Both the position numbers and the translations under genes were made by a program. Of a DNA stretch of 64,000 nt, positions 39,133 through 46,909 are shown in pieces; the stretch's first letter is position 1; the number at the start of each line of letters is the position of its first letter. Below the pieces are notes generated by a model. That model did not search any database. It was not told where the DNA came from and was given only the letters and a program-made list of their open reading frames with translations. This stretch comes from Halorientalis persicus (GTDB lineage Archaea; Halobacteriota; Halobacteria; Halobacteriales; Haloarculaceae). Location: contig NZ_FOCX01000010.1 in NCBI RefSeq assembly GCF_900110215.1, positions 93,376-157,375 on the forward strand, in the 5' to 3' direction.

Positions 39133-39528
39133 ATGGACGACCTCCGGATCGCCCCGCTCGTCGGTATCGTCGGCTGTCTGGCCGTCCTCCTGGCCCTCGG
39201 TGCGCCCTACCTCCTCCTCGAGGACGCCGGCGGCGTCGGCCTCTACTACGGTTCGGGCGCGGTCAACCCCCTGCTGGCCGGACTGTTCGCGATGATCACC
39301 CTCATCGCGCTGGCCGCCGGGCGCGAGGGCCGCTCAGACCCGGCGATGGCCGCTGGCGTCGCACTCGTCCTCGGTGTGGCCATCACAGCCATCGCAGTCG
39401 CGTGGGCACTGACCGTCCGCGTCGACGTGGTCGCCATCGACACCGCCCACCGCTGGGTCGTCGCCGGCGCGAGCGTACTCGCCCCTGCCGGTTCGGCCTG
39501 GTTCGCTCGTGCGCTCGGGCTGTTGTGA
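39133..39528 (+). CDS. Four-helix haloarchaeal membrane protein
   Basis: 131 aa with four hydrophobic segments (about 7-28, 44-62, 72-93, 108-130) and a short acidic loop after helix 1 (L-L-L-E-D-A-G-G-V-G-L-Y-Y-G-S-G). No catalytic motif. It is the last protein-coding gene before the SRP RNA. Unknown function. Confidence 0.78.
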   Translation: MDDLRIAPLVGIVGCLAVLLALGAPYLLLEDAGGVGLYYGSGAVNPLLAGLFAMITLIALAAGREGRSDPAMAAGVALVLGVAITAIAVAWALTVRVDVVAIDTAHRWVVAGASVLAPAGSAWFARALGLL

Positions 39529-39627
39529 AGGGACGTTTCGGTGGGTCGGACGAGTTTCGACCCCGTGGAAACCGGACGACGGGAGCGCATCCGAAAGGCC
39601 CTTATGGGGCTCCGGATTAGGAGGGAG

Positions 39628-39935
39628 TGGACTAGGTCGGGCAGTTAGGCCCTGCTCAGAACCCGCGATATGGTCTTTAGCGGGGACCGAAGCTCGGGGG
39701 CGTCCGGTCAGACGGACGCGGGCCCCGCAAGCCAACTTGGAAGCCTCGTCCTGCGGGGGCGGCGGTCCCCACGGGCTCGCCTGCAGGGGCGATCCGGTGG
39801 GGTTAATCGGAGATACCCCGTCAGGCGCGGAAGCGAGCAGCGGATCACCGGACACCCGTCGCTCGTAGGGTCGCGGGGTGGAGGAGGCACGCGGGATTAC
39901 CCGCGCCCGAACGCCGGGCAATCCCGAGGTCCATT
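39628..39935 (+). ncRNA. ffs: 7S signal recognition particle RNA
   Basis: The universally conserved SRP helix-8 signature is seen as TCAGGCGCGGAAGCGAGCAGC (with GGAA tetraloop and AGCAGC side), centred near 39830. The ends pair: TGGAC...TCGGG at 39628 onward with CCCGA...GGTCCA at 39924-39933, giving a molecule of about 305 nt, normal for archaea. A TATA-like element (cttatgg) lies about 25-30 bp upstream. Exact ends are estimates. Confidence 0.88.
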
Positions 39936-39944
39936 CCATTCATC

Positions 39945-39999
39945 CTAAATTTTTACTTCGGAGGGTGCGCTCCGCGCACCCCCGCTCGCAAAAATTTAG
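39945..39999. repeat. Nested inverted repeat after the SRP RNA
   Basis: Outer arms CTAAATTTTT (39945-39954) and AAAAATTTAG (39990-39999), perfect over 10 bp, enclose a GC hairpin GGGTGCG-CTCCG-CGCACCC (39963-39981). It may terminate the SRP RNA, or be a small palindromic insertion. Confidence 0.7.
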
Positions 40000-40010
40000 T
40001 ACAAAAACGA

Positions 40011-40110
40011 TCCGGACGCTCACTTCGTCGCCGGACTACGTCCGGCTGCCCGGGGGACCTTCGGTCCCCCGCTGTTCGCGTCCGGAGAACCGGCGCGCTT
40101 CGCGCGCCGG
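40011..40110. other. Multibranched hairpin region (candidate structured RNA or palindromic element)
   Basis: An outer 9-bp stem TCCGGACGC (40011-40019) with GCGTCCGGA (40078-40086) encloses two perfect hairpins: GCCGGAC-TAC-GTCCGGC (40030-40046) and GGGGGACC-TTC-GGTCCCCC (40052-40070). A third, CCGGCGCGC-TTC-GCGCGCCGG (40090-40110), follows directly. There is no open frame of note. The density and perfection of pairing exceed anything else in the window. Confidence 0.6.
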
Positions 40111-40191
40111 ATGCTGGCGCTCCCACAGCCGATCGCAGACGAGCAAGATCGCATCACTGGCAGAACTTTCCGTCGCCACCAGTGACATATC

Positions 40192-40214
40192 CACATCAAG
40201 CAATTCTTGATGTG
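40192..40214. promoter_or_regulatory. Perfect 9-bp inverted repeat at the start of the VOC gene
   Basis: CACATCAAG-CAATT-CTTGATGTG ends one base before the ATG at 40216. A weaker pair, CACTGG (40155-40160) with CCAGTG (40179-40184), precedes it. It could be an operator or, in the mRNA, a hairpin hiding the start. Confidence 0.65.
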
Positions 40215-40215
40215 C

Positions 40216-40578
40216 ATGACTGAATTAGAATTTATTACTTTCGCTTGTTCCGACCCGGACGAACTGGCCACGTTCTGGGCGGCTGCGCTGGACGGCGAGC
40301 GCCGAGGACTGCCACCGTCACTCGATCCGGAGATCGTCGACCGGTCCGGTGACGGCCCAGATCTGCTGTTCAAGCAGCAGCCGAAGGGGACCGAACGGGA
40401 TCTGCCGATCCACCTCGATCTGTCGACTTCGGATCGAGAGGCAACCATCGAACGGCTTCGTGAACTGGGTGCCGCGGTCCGGGAGACGAAAATCGAGGAG
40501 TACGAGACACACACCGCGACCTGGACAGTCATGGAAGACCCGGAGGGCAACGGCTTCTGCGTGAGCGAGTACCAGTAA
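40216..40578 (+). CDS. VOC (glyoxalase/bleomycin-resistance) family protein
   Basis: 120 aa from ATG 40216 (ATG 40210 is an alternative inside the palindrome). It starts E-L-E-F-I-T-F-A-C-S-D-P-D-E-L-A-T-F-W and ends M-E-D-P-E-G-N-G-F-C-V-S, both typical of the glyoxalase-like family PF18029. The usual first metal His is not evident (F-A-C-S-D), so metal catalysis is doubtful. The upstream palindrome suggests regulated expression. Confidence 0.8.
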   Translation: MTELEFITFACSDPDELATFWAAALDGERRGLPPSLDPEIVDRSGDGPDLLFKQQPKGTERDLPIHLDLSTSDREATIERLRELGAAVRETKIEEYETHTATWTVMEDPEGNGFCVSEYQ

Positions 40579-40635
40579 CGAAGCGAGTTCGAGGTACTGA
40601 TCCAACCGACCCAAACCGGCGAAACGGGGACAGAA

Positions 40636-40651
40636 GGGGCCGCTAGGCCCC
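40636..40651. terminator. Hairpin between convergent genes
   Basis: GGGGCC-GCTA-GGCCCC, a perfect 6-bp stem, in the 101-bp gap between the VOC gene and the convergent mscS. It may end both transcripts. Confidence 0.4.
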
Positions 40652-40679
40652 ACTCCAGCAGGGAGCGGTCGAACCGCAA

Positions 40680-41573
40680 CTAATCGTCCGCAGTGGTCTC
40701 TGCAAGCCCGTCGACGTTCTCGATCTGAATGTCCCCGCCGATGGTGCGGTTCGGGTAGGGGATGTCGATCCCTTCCTCGTCGAACCGCTCTTTCACGGCG
40801 GTGACGTACTCGCCGCGGATCTTCACGAAGTCCGCACGGCTGGGATTGTCGATCCAGATGCGGGACTGCAGGCCGACCGAGGAGTCACCGAGTTCGGTCA
40901 GTCGGACGGAGGGTTCGGGGTCCGACATGATGCCGTCGTGGTTCTCGGCCTCCTCGACGATGATCTCGGTCGCTTTGTCGATGTCGTCGTCGTAACCGAT
41001 GCCGAACAGGAACTTCAAGCGGAGTTGCTCTTTGGCGACAGGGTTCTTGATGACGCCGCCAGTCAGCTGGGAGTTCGGGACCGTCAGGAGTTCGTTGTCG
41101 AACGTGCGGACCCGCGTGACGCGCAGGGAGATGTCCTCGACGACGCCCGAATAGTCGTCCCACTCGATCCAGTCGCCGATGCGGAAGGGTTTGTCCGTGT
41201 AGATGAACACGCCGGCGACGAAGTTGGCGAGCACGTCCTGCATCGCGAAGCCGATGGCCAGCGTCGCGGCCGCACCGATGGTCGCGATGGCGGTGAGGAT
41301 GTTGCCGTAGCCGGCGAAGGTGAAGGCGATGGCGACGGCGGCGAAGGCGGTCACGATCCGCACGAGCTTCACGAGCGGCTTGCGTGCGTGTTCGTCGAGG
41401 TCCCGCCGTTTCAGGACCCGGTTGATCAGGGGGACGACGAAGATCCGGCCCAGCAGGTAGAGGACGAGAAAGGCGACGAGAAACGTGATCGCTGCACCCA
41501 CTGCTCCAGCAGCGGGGACGCCGACCTCGGCGAGCCGGTCGGCGAGAAACGTGTTCGCTGACTGGAGCGGCAT
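40680..41573 (-). CDS. MscS-family small-conductance mechanosensitive channel
   Basis: 297 aa from ATG 41573. Three N-terminal helices (about 22-45, 68-87, 90-115); the pore helix G-A-A-A-T-L-A-I-G-F-A-M-Q-D-V-L-A-N is diagnostic, followed by the beta domain (V-P-N-S-Q-L) and the C-terminal alpha/beta domain. It releases solutes on osmotic down-shock. Its ATG overlaps the stop of the YhbY-like gene upstream. Confidence 0.93.
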   Translation of the reverse strand: MPLQSANTFLADRLAEVGVPAAGAVGAAITFLVAFLVLYLLGRIFVVPLINRVLKRRDLDEHARKPLVKLVRIVTAFAAVAIAFTFAGYGNILTAIATIGAAATLAIGFAMQDVLANFVAGVFIYTDKPFRIGDWIEWDDYSGVVEDISLRVTRVRTFDNELLTVPNSQLTGGVIKNPVAKEQLRLKFLFGIGYDDDIDKATEIIVEEAENHDGIMSDPEPSVRLTELGDSSVGLQSRIWIDNPSRADFVKIRGEYVTAVKERFDEEGIDIPYPNRTIGGDIQIENVDGLAETTADD

Positions 41574-41821
41574 CACCGTTCGATCACCGCCGTGTGGCCC
41601 CGGGTCCGGGCGAGGTCACCGCTGACTCGCTCGGCCAGCTCCGCGGCCAACTCTTCGGTCGTGGTCCCCCCACGCGCCGCACGGAGGAATTTGACTTTCA
41701 CCATGTCGCGGTCGTCGAGCTGGTCCGAGAGCTCCTCGACGACGGCGTCGACTCCGTGCTTCCCGACCCAGACGGTCACGTCCAGGTCGTGCATCCGCCG
41801 GCGCTTCTCCTGTTCAGTCAT
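41573..41821 (-). CDS. YhbY/CRS1-type RNA-binding protein
   Basis: 82 aa from ATG 41821. CRM domain: the G-K-H-G-V-D-A-V-V-E-E-L loop (G-K-x-G form) and V-K-V-K-F-L-R-A. YhbY homologues bind pre-ribosomal RNA during large-subunit assembly. It is upstream of and overlaps mscS. Confidence 0.88.
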   Translation of the reverse strand: MTEQEKRRRMHDLDVTVWVGKHGVDAVVEELSDQLDDRDMVKVKFLRAARGGTTTEELAAELAERVSGDLARTRGHTAVIER

Positions 41822-41916
41822 GTCGTCTTCACTATACGGCAACCGTTCTTAAAAGCTATCACCGACGCATCGTGTGGGAGCGGGACTCACGTCTGCGTTC
41901 GGTCGGCCCGACCCGG

Positions 41917-42201
41917 TCAGTACGGGTATCTCGCGTGCCCGCCACAGTCACACGTGATCACCACGTGACCGTCCTGGGTCCGGACGCGGGCGTTCACGCC
42001 GGGCTGGAGGTAGGCGTCACAGCGGTCGCAGGTGAACCGCTTGAAATCCTGCGGGAGCGAGAGCCGGTTGCGCTCGGCGACGCGGCGGGCGCGACGGACG
42101 TACGCCCGGGCGCGGTCGGTCTCGCCAGCCGACGTGGCGGCTTTCGCGAGCGCCTGCAGGCGCTCGATGCGCTCGGCGGCCAGTTGCTCCTCGCTGGGCA
42201 T
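41917..42201 (-). CDS. rnp4: RNase P protein component 4 (Rpp21/RNP4)
   Basis: 94 aa. An N-terminal pair of helices (I-E-R-L-Q-A-L-A-K-A-A, A-R-A-Y-V-R-R-A-R-R-V-A-E-R) is followed by a zinc ribbon, F-T-C-D-R-C then I-T-C-D-C-G. This is the archaeal Rpp21 arrangement; with Rpp29 it supports the specificity domain of RNase P RNA in 5'-tRNA processing. It sits upstream of YhbY, giving an RNA-metabolism block. Confidence 0.92.
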   Translation of the reverse strand: MPSEEQLAAERIERLQALAKAATSAGETDRARAYVRRARRVAERNRLSLPQDFKRFTCDRCDAYLQPGVNARVRTQDGHVVITCDCGGHARYPY

Positions 42202-42435
42202 ATCAGTGACTCACCGGTCGAGACAGGGTATAGGTTCCGTTTGCCGACACGGTGACAGCACGTCACGGCCTTTCGGTACGGTTTTCTCGGACGGTCGTCT
42301 CGGCTCACCCGTGCAGGCGTTCGACTGGCTCACGGTCGGGAGGTGTGGGGTGGGTTCGGGCGGAGTTGAAACATATATATCATGAACTCGTCGATGACAC
42401 AACGTATTAGAGACCGGTCGCCGAACGGTTCAGCG

Positions 42436-43542
42436 ATGGGTCGGACCGTCGCCGTCTTCACAGACACGTATCTGCCGACGGTCAATGGCGTGACCTACAC
42501 GGTCCAGACGTGGCGACAGCGCTGGGCGGAGCGCGGCGGACGGATGCCGATCGTCTATCCGGGGGCCGACGACTACGAACCCGCAGACGACGAGTTCCCG
42601 GTCAGGAGTTTCGAGTTCCCGTTCTACGACGAGTTCAACGCCGCGATGCCGCGCGTCCCCGACGACATTACGGCGGCCGAACCCGACCTCGTCCACACTC
42701 ACACGCCGTTCCTGCTGGGGCTCAGCGGCCTGAAGTTCGCCCGGAGCAACGGCATCCCGCTCGTGGCCTCTTATCATACACCCACCGCCGAATACGCCGA
42801 CTACATCGCGGAGGGGTGGCTCCGGTCACCGGTCGAGCGGGCGGCGCGGACCTACGAGAAGTGGTACCTCAACCGGGCGGAGATGGTAGTCGTTCCCAGT
42901 GAACCCGCCCGCCACCACCTCCGAGAGATCGGCGTCCGGACGGCGGTCGAAGTCGTGCCCAACGGGGTCGACACCGACCGCTTCGGGCCGGTCGACACGA
43001 GCCGGTTCGTCGAGGCTCACGATCTCGACACCGGGAAGCCACTCGTCGGGTACACCGGGCGGCACGGATTCGAGAAGCAGCTCGACCTCATCGTCGAGGC
43101 CACCGACGGGATGGACGTGACCGTCGTATTCGGCGGCGACGGACCGGCGCGGGACCGACTCCAGCGGCTGGCCGCCGACGCCGACGTGGACGCGCGGTTC
43201 CTCGGCTTTCTCGACCGCGAGGACCTCCCCGCCTTCTACAGCGCGCTCGACGTGTTCGCGTTCCCCAGCCCCGTCGAGACACAGGGACTGGTCGCGCTGG
43301 AGGCCAACGCCTGTGGGACGCCGGTCGCGGCGGTCGACGCCGGTGCGCTCTCCGATACCGTCGTCACCGGCGAGACCGGGTACCGTGCGCCGCCGGGCGA
43401 CGCCGAGGGGTTCCGGGCGGCCATCGAGCGGACGCTCGCCGAGCGCGACGCGTTGAGCGAGCACTGTCTCGACCGCCGGGATGCCATCAGCGTCGATCAC
43501 GCGGTCGACAAGCTCGCGGACGTGTACGAGATGTTGTTATAG
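42436..43542 (+). CDS. GT4-family glycosyltransferase
   Basis: 368 aa. ATG 42436 is preferred because a TATA box (catatatat, about 42372-42380) sits just before the earlier ATG 42382, which would then be untranscribed. GT-B fold: N-terminal V-F-T-D-T-Y-L-P-T-V-N-G-V, acceptor-side H-T-H-T-P-F and the C-terminal E-x7-E nucleotide-sugar motif in P-V-E-T-Q-G-L-V-A-L-E-A-N-A-C-G-T-P. It resembles PimB-like alpha-glycosyltransferases making glycolipids; the acceptor is unknown. Confidence 0.88.
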   Translation: MGRTVAVFTDTYLPTVNGVTYTVQTWRQRWAERGGRMPIVYPGADDYEPADDEFPVRSFEFPFYDEFNAAMPRVPDDITAAEPDLVHTHTPFLLGLSGLKFARSNGIPLVASYHTPTAEYADYIAEGWLRSPVERAARTYEKWYLNRAEMVVVPSEPARHHLREIGVRTAVEVVPNGVDTDRFGPVDTSRFVEAHDLDTGKPLVGYTGRHGFEKQLDLIVEATDGMDVTVVFGGDGPARDRLQRLAADADVDARFLGFLDREDLPAFYSALDVFAFPSPVETQGLVALEANACGTPVAAVDAGALSDTVVTGETGYRAPPGDAEGFRAAIERTLAERDALSEHCLDRRDAISVDHAVDKLADVYEMLL

Positions 43543-43635
43543 CGGTCCGGCGAGCCGAACTTCGAGTCTCGTATCGCATTGGGGTTTCATTATCGTGGCC
43601 TGTCTCGACCCGACGAGTCGACGGAACGGGCGATC

Positions 43636-44709
43636 ATGATGGACGATCCGGAGCGGCGGCGGGCGATCCGACTCGGAGTGGCGTCGCTGGCGGCCGTGTC
43701 GATGGTCCTGCTGGCCACGAACGTGGTCTTGATGCTCTCCGCTGACGTGGCGGAGGTGACGTTCGCGTTCTGGCTGATCGCGCCGGCGGCGATCGTCGGG
43801 TTGCTGACCGCGGTCGCCGTCTGGGTCCGGGCCGACCGCGACCGCGCGACGTACCTCACGCGTGTCGCGGTCTGGGCCTTCCTCGGTGCGGTCGCGCTGG
43901 GTGTCGGCGGCGCGCTGAACGGCTACCTGAACGCCGTCGAGGGGGTCGGGATGGGATCGGTGGTGGAACTGTTCGTCGGGTGGGCGGCCGGCGGTCTGCT
44001 CGACGGCGGCCTCATCGGCCTCTACGACGCCGAGCGCCGACTCGAACGGGAGCGAACCGAAGCGGCCCGCGAGGAAGCCGAACAGCTCGCGGCGGGACTG
44101 TCCGTCGTCAACCGCGTCCTCCGGCACGACCTGCGCAACCACGCGACCGTTCTCGAGGGGCAGGTCGACGCGCTGGACGCCGAGGGTGAGGGGGTCGACA
44201 CCATCAGACGACACGTCGACCGGATCGTCGAGTTGGCCGAACAGGGCCGACAGATGGAGTCCGTCCTGCGGACCGACGACCGGATCGTCACCGACGCGAG
44301 CGAGGTCGTCGAGCGTGTCACCGAGGACCTCGATACCGTCCACGCGAACGCGTCGATCACGGTCACCACTCCCGAGTCCGCGCCGGTCACCGTCGGCCGG
44401 ATGTTCGAGGTCGCCGTCGAGAACGTCGTCGAGAACGCGATCGTCCACAACGACAGTCCCGAGCCGACCGTCGACGTGACCGTCACGAACGGGGACGACA
44501 CCGTCACCGTCGCGGTGCGCGACGACGGCCCCGGAATTCCGGAGCACGAACTCGATATGCGGGAGTTGCCTGCCGAGTCCGCGCTCGAACACAGCAACGG
44601 CCTCGGGTTGTGGCTGGTCGACTGGTTCGTCGAACGGTCCGACGGCGACCTCGACATCGAGACCGACGGCGACGGGAGTCTGGTCCGAATGGTCCTGCCC
44701 CGTGCTTGA
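43636..44709 (+). CDS. Membrane sensor histidine kinase
   Basis: 357 aa from ATG 43636 (43639 also possible). Four membrane helices (about 10-32, 39-56, 66-90, 98-125) make the sensor part without an extracellular domain. Coiled linker, then the phospho-acceptor box L-R-H-D-L-R-N-H, N-box V-E-N-V-V-E-N-A-I-V-H-N-D, G1 D-D-G-P-G-I-P and G2 N-G-L-G-L-W-L-V. No response regulator is adjacent, as is common in haloarchaea. The signal is unknown. Confidence 0.9.
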   Translation: MMDDPERRRAIRLGVASLAAVSMVLLATNVVLMLSADVAEVTFAFWLIAPAAIVGLLTAVAVWVRADRDRATYLTRVAVWAFLGAVALGVGGALNGYLNAVEGVGMGSVVELFVGWAAGGLLDGGLIGLYDAERRLERERTEAAREEAEQLAAGLSVVNRVLRHDLRNHATVLEGQVDALDAEGEGVDTIRRHVDRIVELAEQGRQMESVLRTDDRIVTDASEVVERVTEDLDTVHANASITVTTPESAPVTVGRMFEVAVENVVENAIVHNDSPEPTVDVTVTNGDDTVTVAVRDDGPGIPEHELDMRELPAESALEHSNGLGLWLVDWFVERSDGDLDIETDGDGSLVRMVLPRA

Positions 44710-44759
44710 GCGGTAGCTGGTGGACGAATCAATAAAAAAAGACGGCGTCGCGAGCGGCG

Positions 44760-45224
44760 TCAGTCTTCGAGCGCGTCGGCGATCCGGTCGAGCGTCCGGC
44801 GCACGTCGTGGACCTCGTCGCGGAGTTTGCGGACCTCGCGGGTCAGTTCCTCGTTGTCGCTCCCGCTTTCCTCGCGGCCGGGACCACGGCCTTCACCGCC
44901 GGGACCGCCAGGACCCATGCCGCCGGGGCCGCCACCGCCGGGACCCATGCCGCCGCCGGGGCCGCCGCCCATCATGCCGCCCATCATCTGTGCGAAGGGG
45001 TTGCCGCCACCGCCCATGCCGCCGGGGCCGCCACCGCCGCCCATCATCTCTTCGAGCCGCTCCTCGCGGCTCATGCCTTCGCCCTCTTCGCCCTCGCCTT
45101 CCTCGGCTCGCTGCTGGCGGATTTCCTCGACCCGCTCGCGGAAGGACTTCTCTTCGCCCTCGCCCTCGCTCTCGGGCGCGTCGCTCTCTGCTTCTGTCTC
45201 GTCCGAAGGATCGTCTTCTGCCAT
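44760..45224 (-). CDS. Gly/Met-rich low-complexity protein with C-terminal coiled coil
   Basis: 154 aa from ATG 45224. Acidic head (Asp/Glu/Ser), a charged helix (F-R-E-R-V-E-E-I-R-Q-Q-R), then about 50 residues built of Gly-Gly-Met/Gly-Pro-Gly units with M-M-G-G repeats, and a final coiled coil with heptad pattern (L-T-R-E-V-R-K-L-R-D-E-V to the end). Gly/Met-rich linkers of this kind occur in condensate-forming proteins; that is only an analogy. Function unknown. Confidence 0.72.
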   Translation of the reverse strand: MAEDDPSDETEAESDAPESEGEGEEKSFRERVEEIRQQRAEEGEGEEGEGMSREERLEEMMGGGGGPGGMGGGGNPFAQMMGGMMGGGPGGGMGPGGGGPGGMGPGGPGGEGRGPGREESGSDNEELTREVRKLRDEVHDVRRTLDRIADALED

Positions 45225-45273
45225 GGGTCCCGGTTCGGGAGCGGCTGGGAAAAGGATTGTCGTGTCCGACGAC

Positions 45274-45588
45274 TCAGGTCGGCACGGACCCCAGCCGGCG
45301 GGCCAGCCGCGAGATACCGGCGACCGCACCAAGGAGCAAGGCGAGGTTGAACGCGGCCATCACGACGGGCTGGTACCCGGCTCCGACCCAGACCTCGATG
45401 GCCCGGGTCGCGCTCAGGTAGAACTGCGCCGTCGCCCAGATCGCGGCGACGACCAGAAGCACCAGCGCGCCCCACTGGAGCTGTTCGAAGACACTCATCT
45501 CGCCGTCCATCGGGTCGGGCGCGTCCGACCCCGCTGGCGACTGATCGGCGATCGGTGCGTCGTCGGTCGTGTCGGTCGACTCCGTCAT
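45274..45588 (-). CDS. Two-helix membrane protein
   Basis: 104 aa. Acidic 35-residue head, then two transmembrane helices (about 39-58 and 72-93) and a basic C-terminus (R-R-L-G). The start overlaps the stop of the PGF-CTERM protein upstream by four bases, so the two are co-expressed, perhaps as membrane partner and surface protein. Confidence 0.75.
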   Translation of the reverse strand: MTESTDTTDDAPIADQSPAGSDAPDPMDGEMSVFEQLQWGALVLLVVAAIWATAQFYLSATRAIEVWVGAGYQPVVMAAFNLALLLGAVAGISRLARRLGSVPT

Positions 45589-46601
45589 TGGAACCTCCGT
45601 GCGTAGATGGCGACCACGAGGACGGCGAGGGCGGCGACGCCCACGCCGAAACCGGGACCGGCGCTGCTCGTGGTCCGTTCGTCAGGTTGGCTCTCGGTCC
45701 GCTGGACACCCTCGTCCGTCTCGAAGTCGCTCGTGTCGAGCGTGTCGGTCGTCGAGTTGTTCGCCTCGACCGTCACCGTCCGGTTGGGGTTCAGCGTCGC
45801 GGCGGCCTGGGCCGTCCCGATCAGCACGCCGTCGTTCTGGACGATAGCCATCAGCTTGTAGTTGTAATCGTCGGGCACCGTCAGCAGCGTCGAGGGCGTG
45901 GCCGTCCGTCCTGGCCGAATCGACCCGACCTGCCTGACCTGCCGATCGGCGATGATGTTCGAGTCGGCCTGCCGCGCGAGGAAGGTGATCTTCAACTGGT
46001 CATTGGCTGCGTCGCCAGTGTTGGTCAGGTAAGCGGTGACGTTCAGCGTGGCCGACGCGCCCTCGGTCTCGGTGATGGAGAACTGGATCGGAGGCAACTG
46101 GCCGGAGCCGAAGCCCTCGAAGCTGTGGAACTCGACACCGGTCCGGGCGTACGCCGGCTGGAGACCGCCGACCCCGCGAACCGTCTTCGTGCCCGAGGCG
46201 ACCCGCTCGCCGTCCTGATAGACGACGGTCTCGATCCGGTAGTCGCCGTCGCGGTCGACGCTGATGTTCTGGACGACCGGCACCTCGCGGGTCCCCTCGA
46301 CCGAGCCGACTTCCTCGGTGGTCTCCGCGGCCACCAGATCGGTGTCCAACTCGACCGCACGAACCAGCACCGTCACGTTCTCCCCGGGACCGCCGTCGTG
46401 CGAGAGGCGACTCCGCACGGACAGCGTGGCGGTCCCGCCGGTCACGTCGCCGGCGGCGATGGTCTGTTCCCGTACTGTGAGTTCGGAGGGCGGCGGATCG
46501 GGCGTCGCGTCGGCCAGCGCACCCGGCGCGACGGCGACGAACAGGGCGGTCACGACGAGGACCGCCCCCGCCGCGCCCACGAGTTTCGTTTCACGCTCCA
46601 T
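45585..46601 (-). CDS. Secreted surface protein with PGF-CTERM anchor
   Basis: 338 aa. Signal peptide (V-V-T-A-L-F-V-A-V-A-P-G-A-L-A-D), two or three immunoglobulin-like beta domains (about 40-150 and 165-285), a Thr/Ser-rich stalk, then P-G-F-G-V-G-V-A-A-L-A-V-L-V-V and a basic end (A-R-R-F-Q), the archaeosortase A recognition signal. Several N-x-T/S sequons suit N-glycosylation. It resembles the DUF7490-type haloarchaeal surface proteins. Adhesin or envelope role. Confidence 0.83.
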   Translation of the reverse strand: MERETKLVGAAGAVLVVTALFVAVAPGALADATPDPPPSELTVREQTIAAGDVTGGTATLSVRSRLSHDGGPGENVTVLVRAVELDTDLVAAETTEEVGSVEGTREVPVVQNISVDRDGDYRIETVVYQDGERVASGTKTVRGVGGLQPAYARTGVEFHSFEGFGSGQLPPIQFSITETEGASATLNVTAYLTNTGDAANDQLKITFLARQADSNIIADRQVRQVGSIRPGRTATPSTLLTVPDDYNYKLMAIVQNDGVLIGTAQAAATLNPNRTVTVEANNSTTDTLDTSDFETDEGVQRTESQPDERTTSSAGPGFGVGVAALAVLVVAIYARRFQ

Positions 46602-46909
46602 ACACGACGGTCCGCGTTCCCCGGTAAGTGTTTTGTGTAGAACACGATCAACGAGAAGGAATCAGGAAACCGAATCCACCTGCATCACTTCCTAGTTTCT
46701 GGCGGCCCTGAAGACACTACCGAGAATATCTGAGTTCTCGGACCCCACCCATCTCACCGAGTCACTGGGAGTCCGAGCAATCATTTCACTCGGAATCGCA
46801 ACACTCTGTCTATGTGTCGGTGGGCTATTCATCCTTCTATCGTTTTGATTCTGAACTATACTTGTCCAACTAATATTATATTACATGAAACGAGCCTAGT
46901 ACTCAGGTT
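46602..46909. other. AT-richer intergenic stretch with a possible 3' gene remnant
   Basis: On the plus strand, 46696-46848 reads open for 50 codons and ends S-L-G-V-R-A-I-I-S-L-G, a Cys-containing hydrophobic helix and L-L-S-F-stop, like the last membrane helix of a lost protein; a TAG precedes it and no start codon is present. Base composition drops from the surrounding high GC. A TATA-like run (taatattatatta, 46871-46883) serves the next gene. Confidence 0.45.

Noticed and set aside
42382..42435. Earlier ATG 42382 for the glycosyltransferase
   Set aside because: The TATA box ends two bases before it, so transcription should begin downstream of that codon; the added 18 residues are not family-like.
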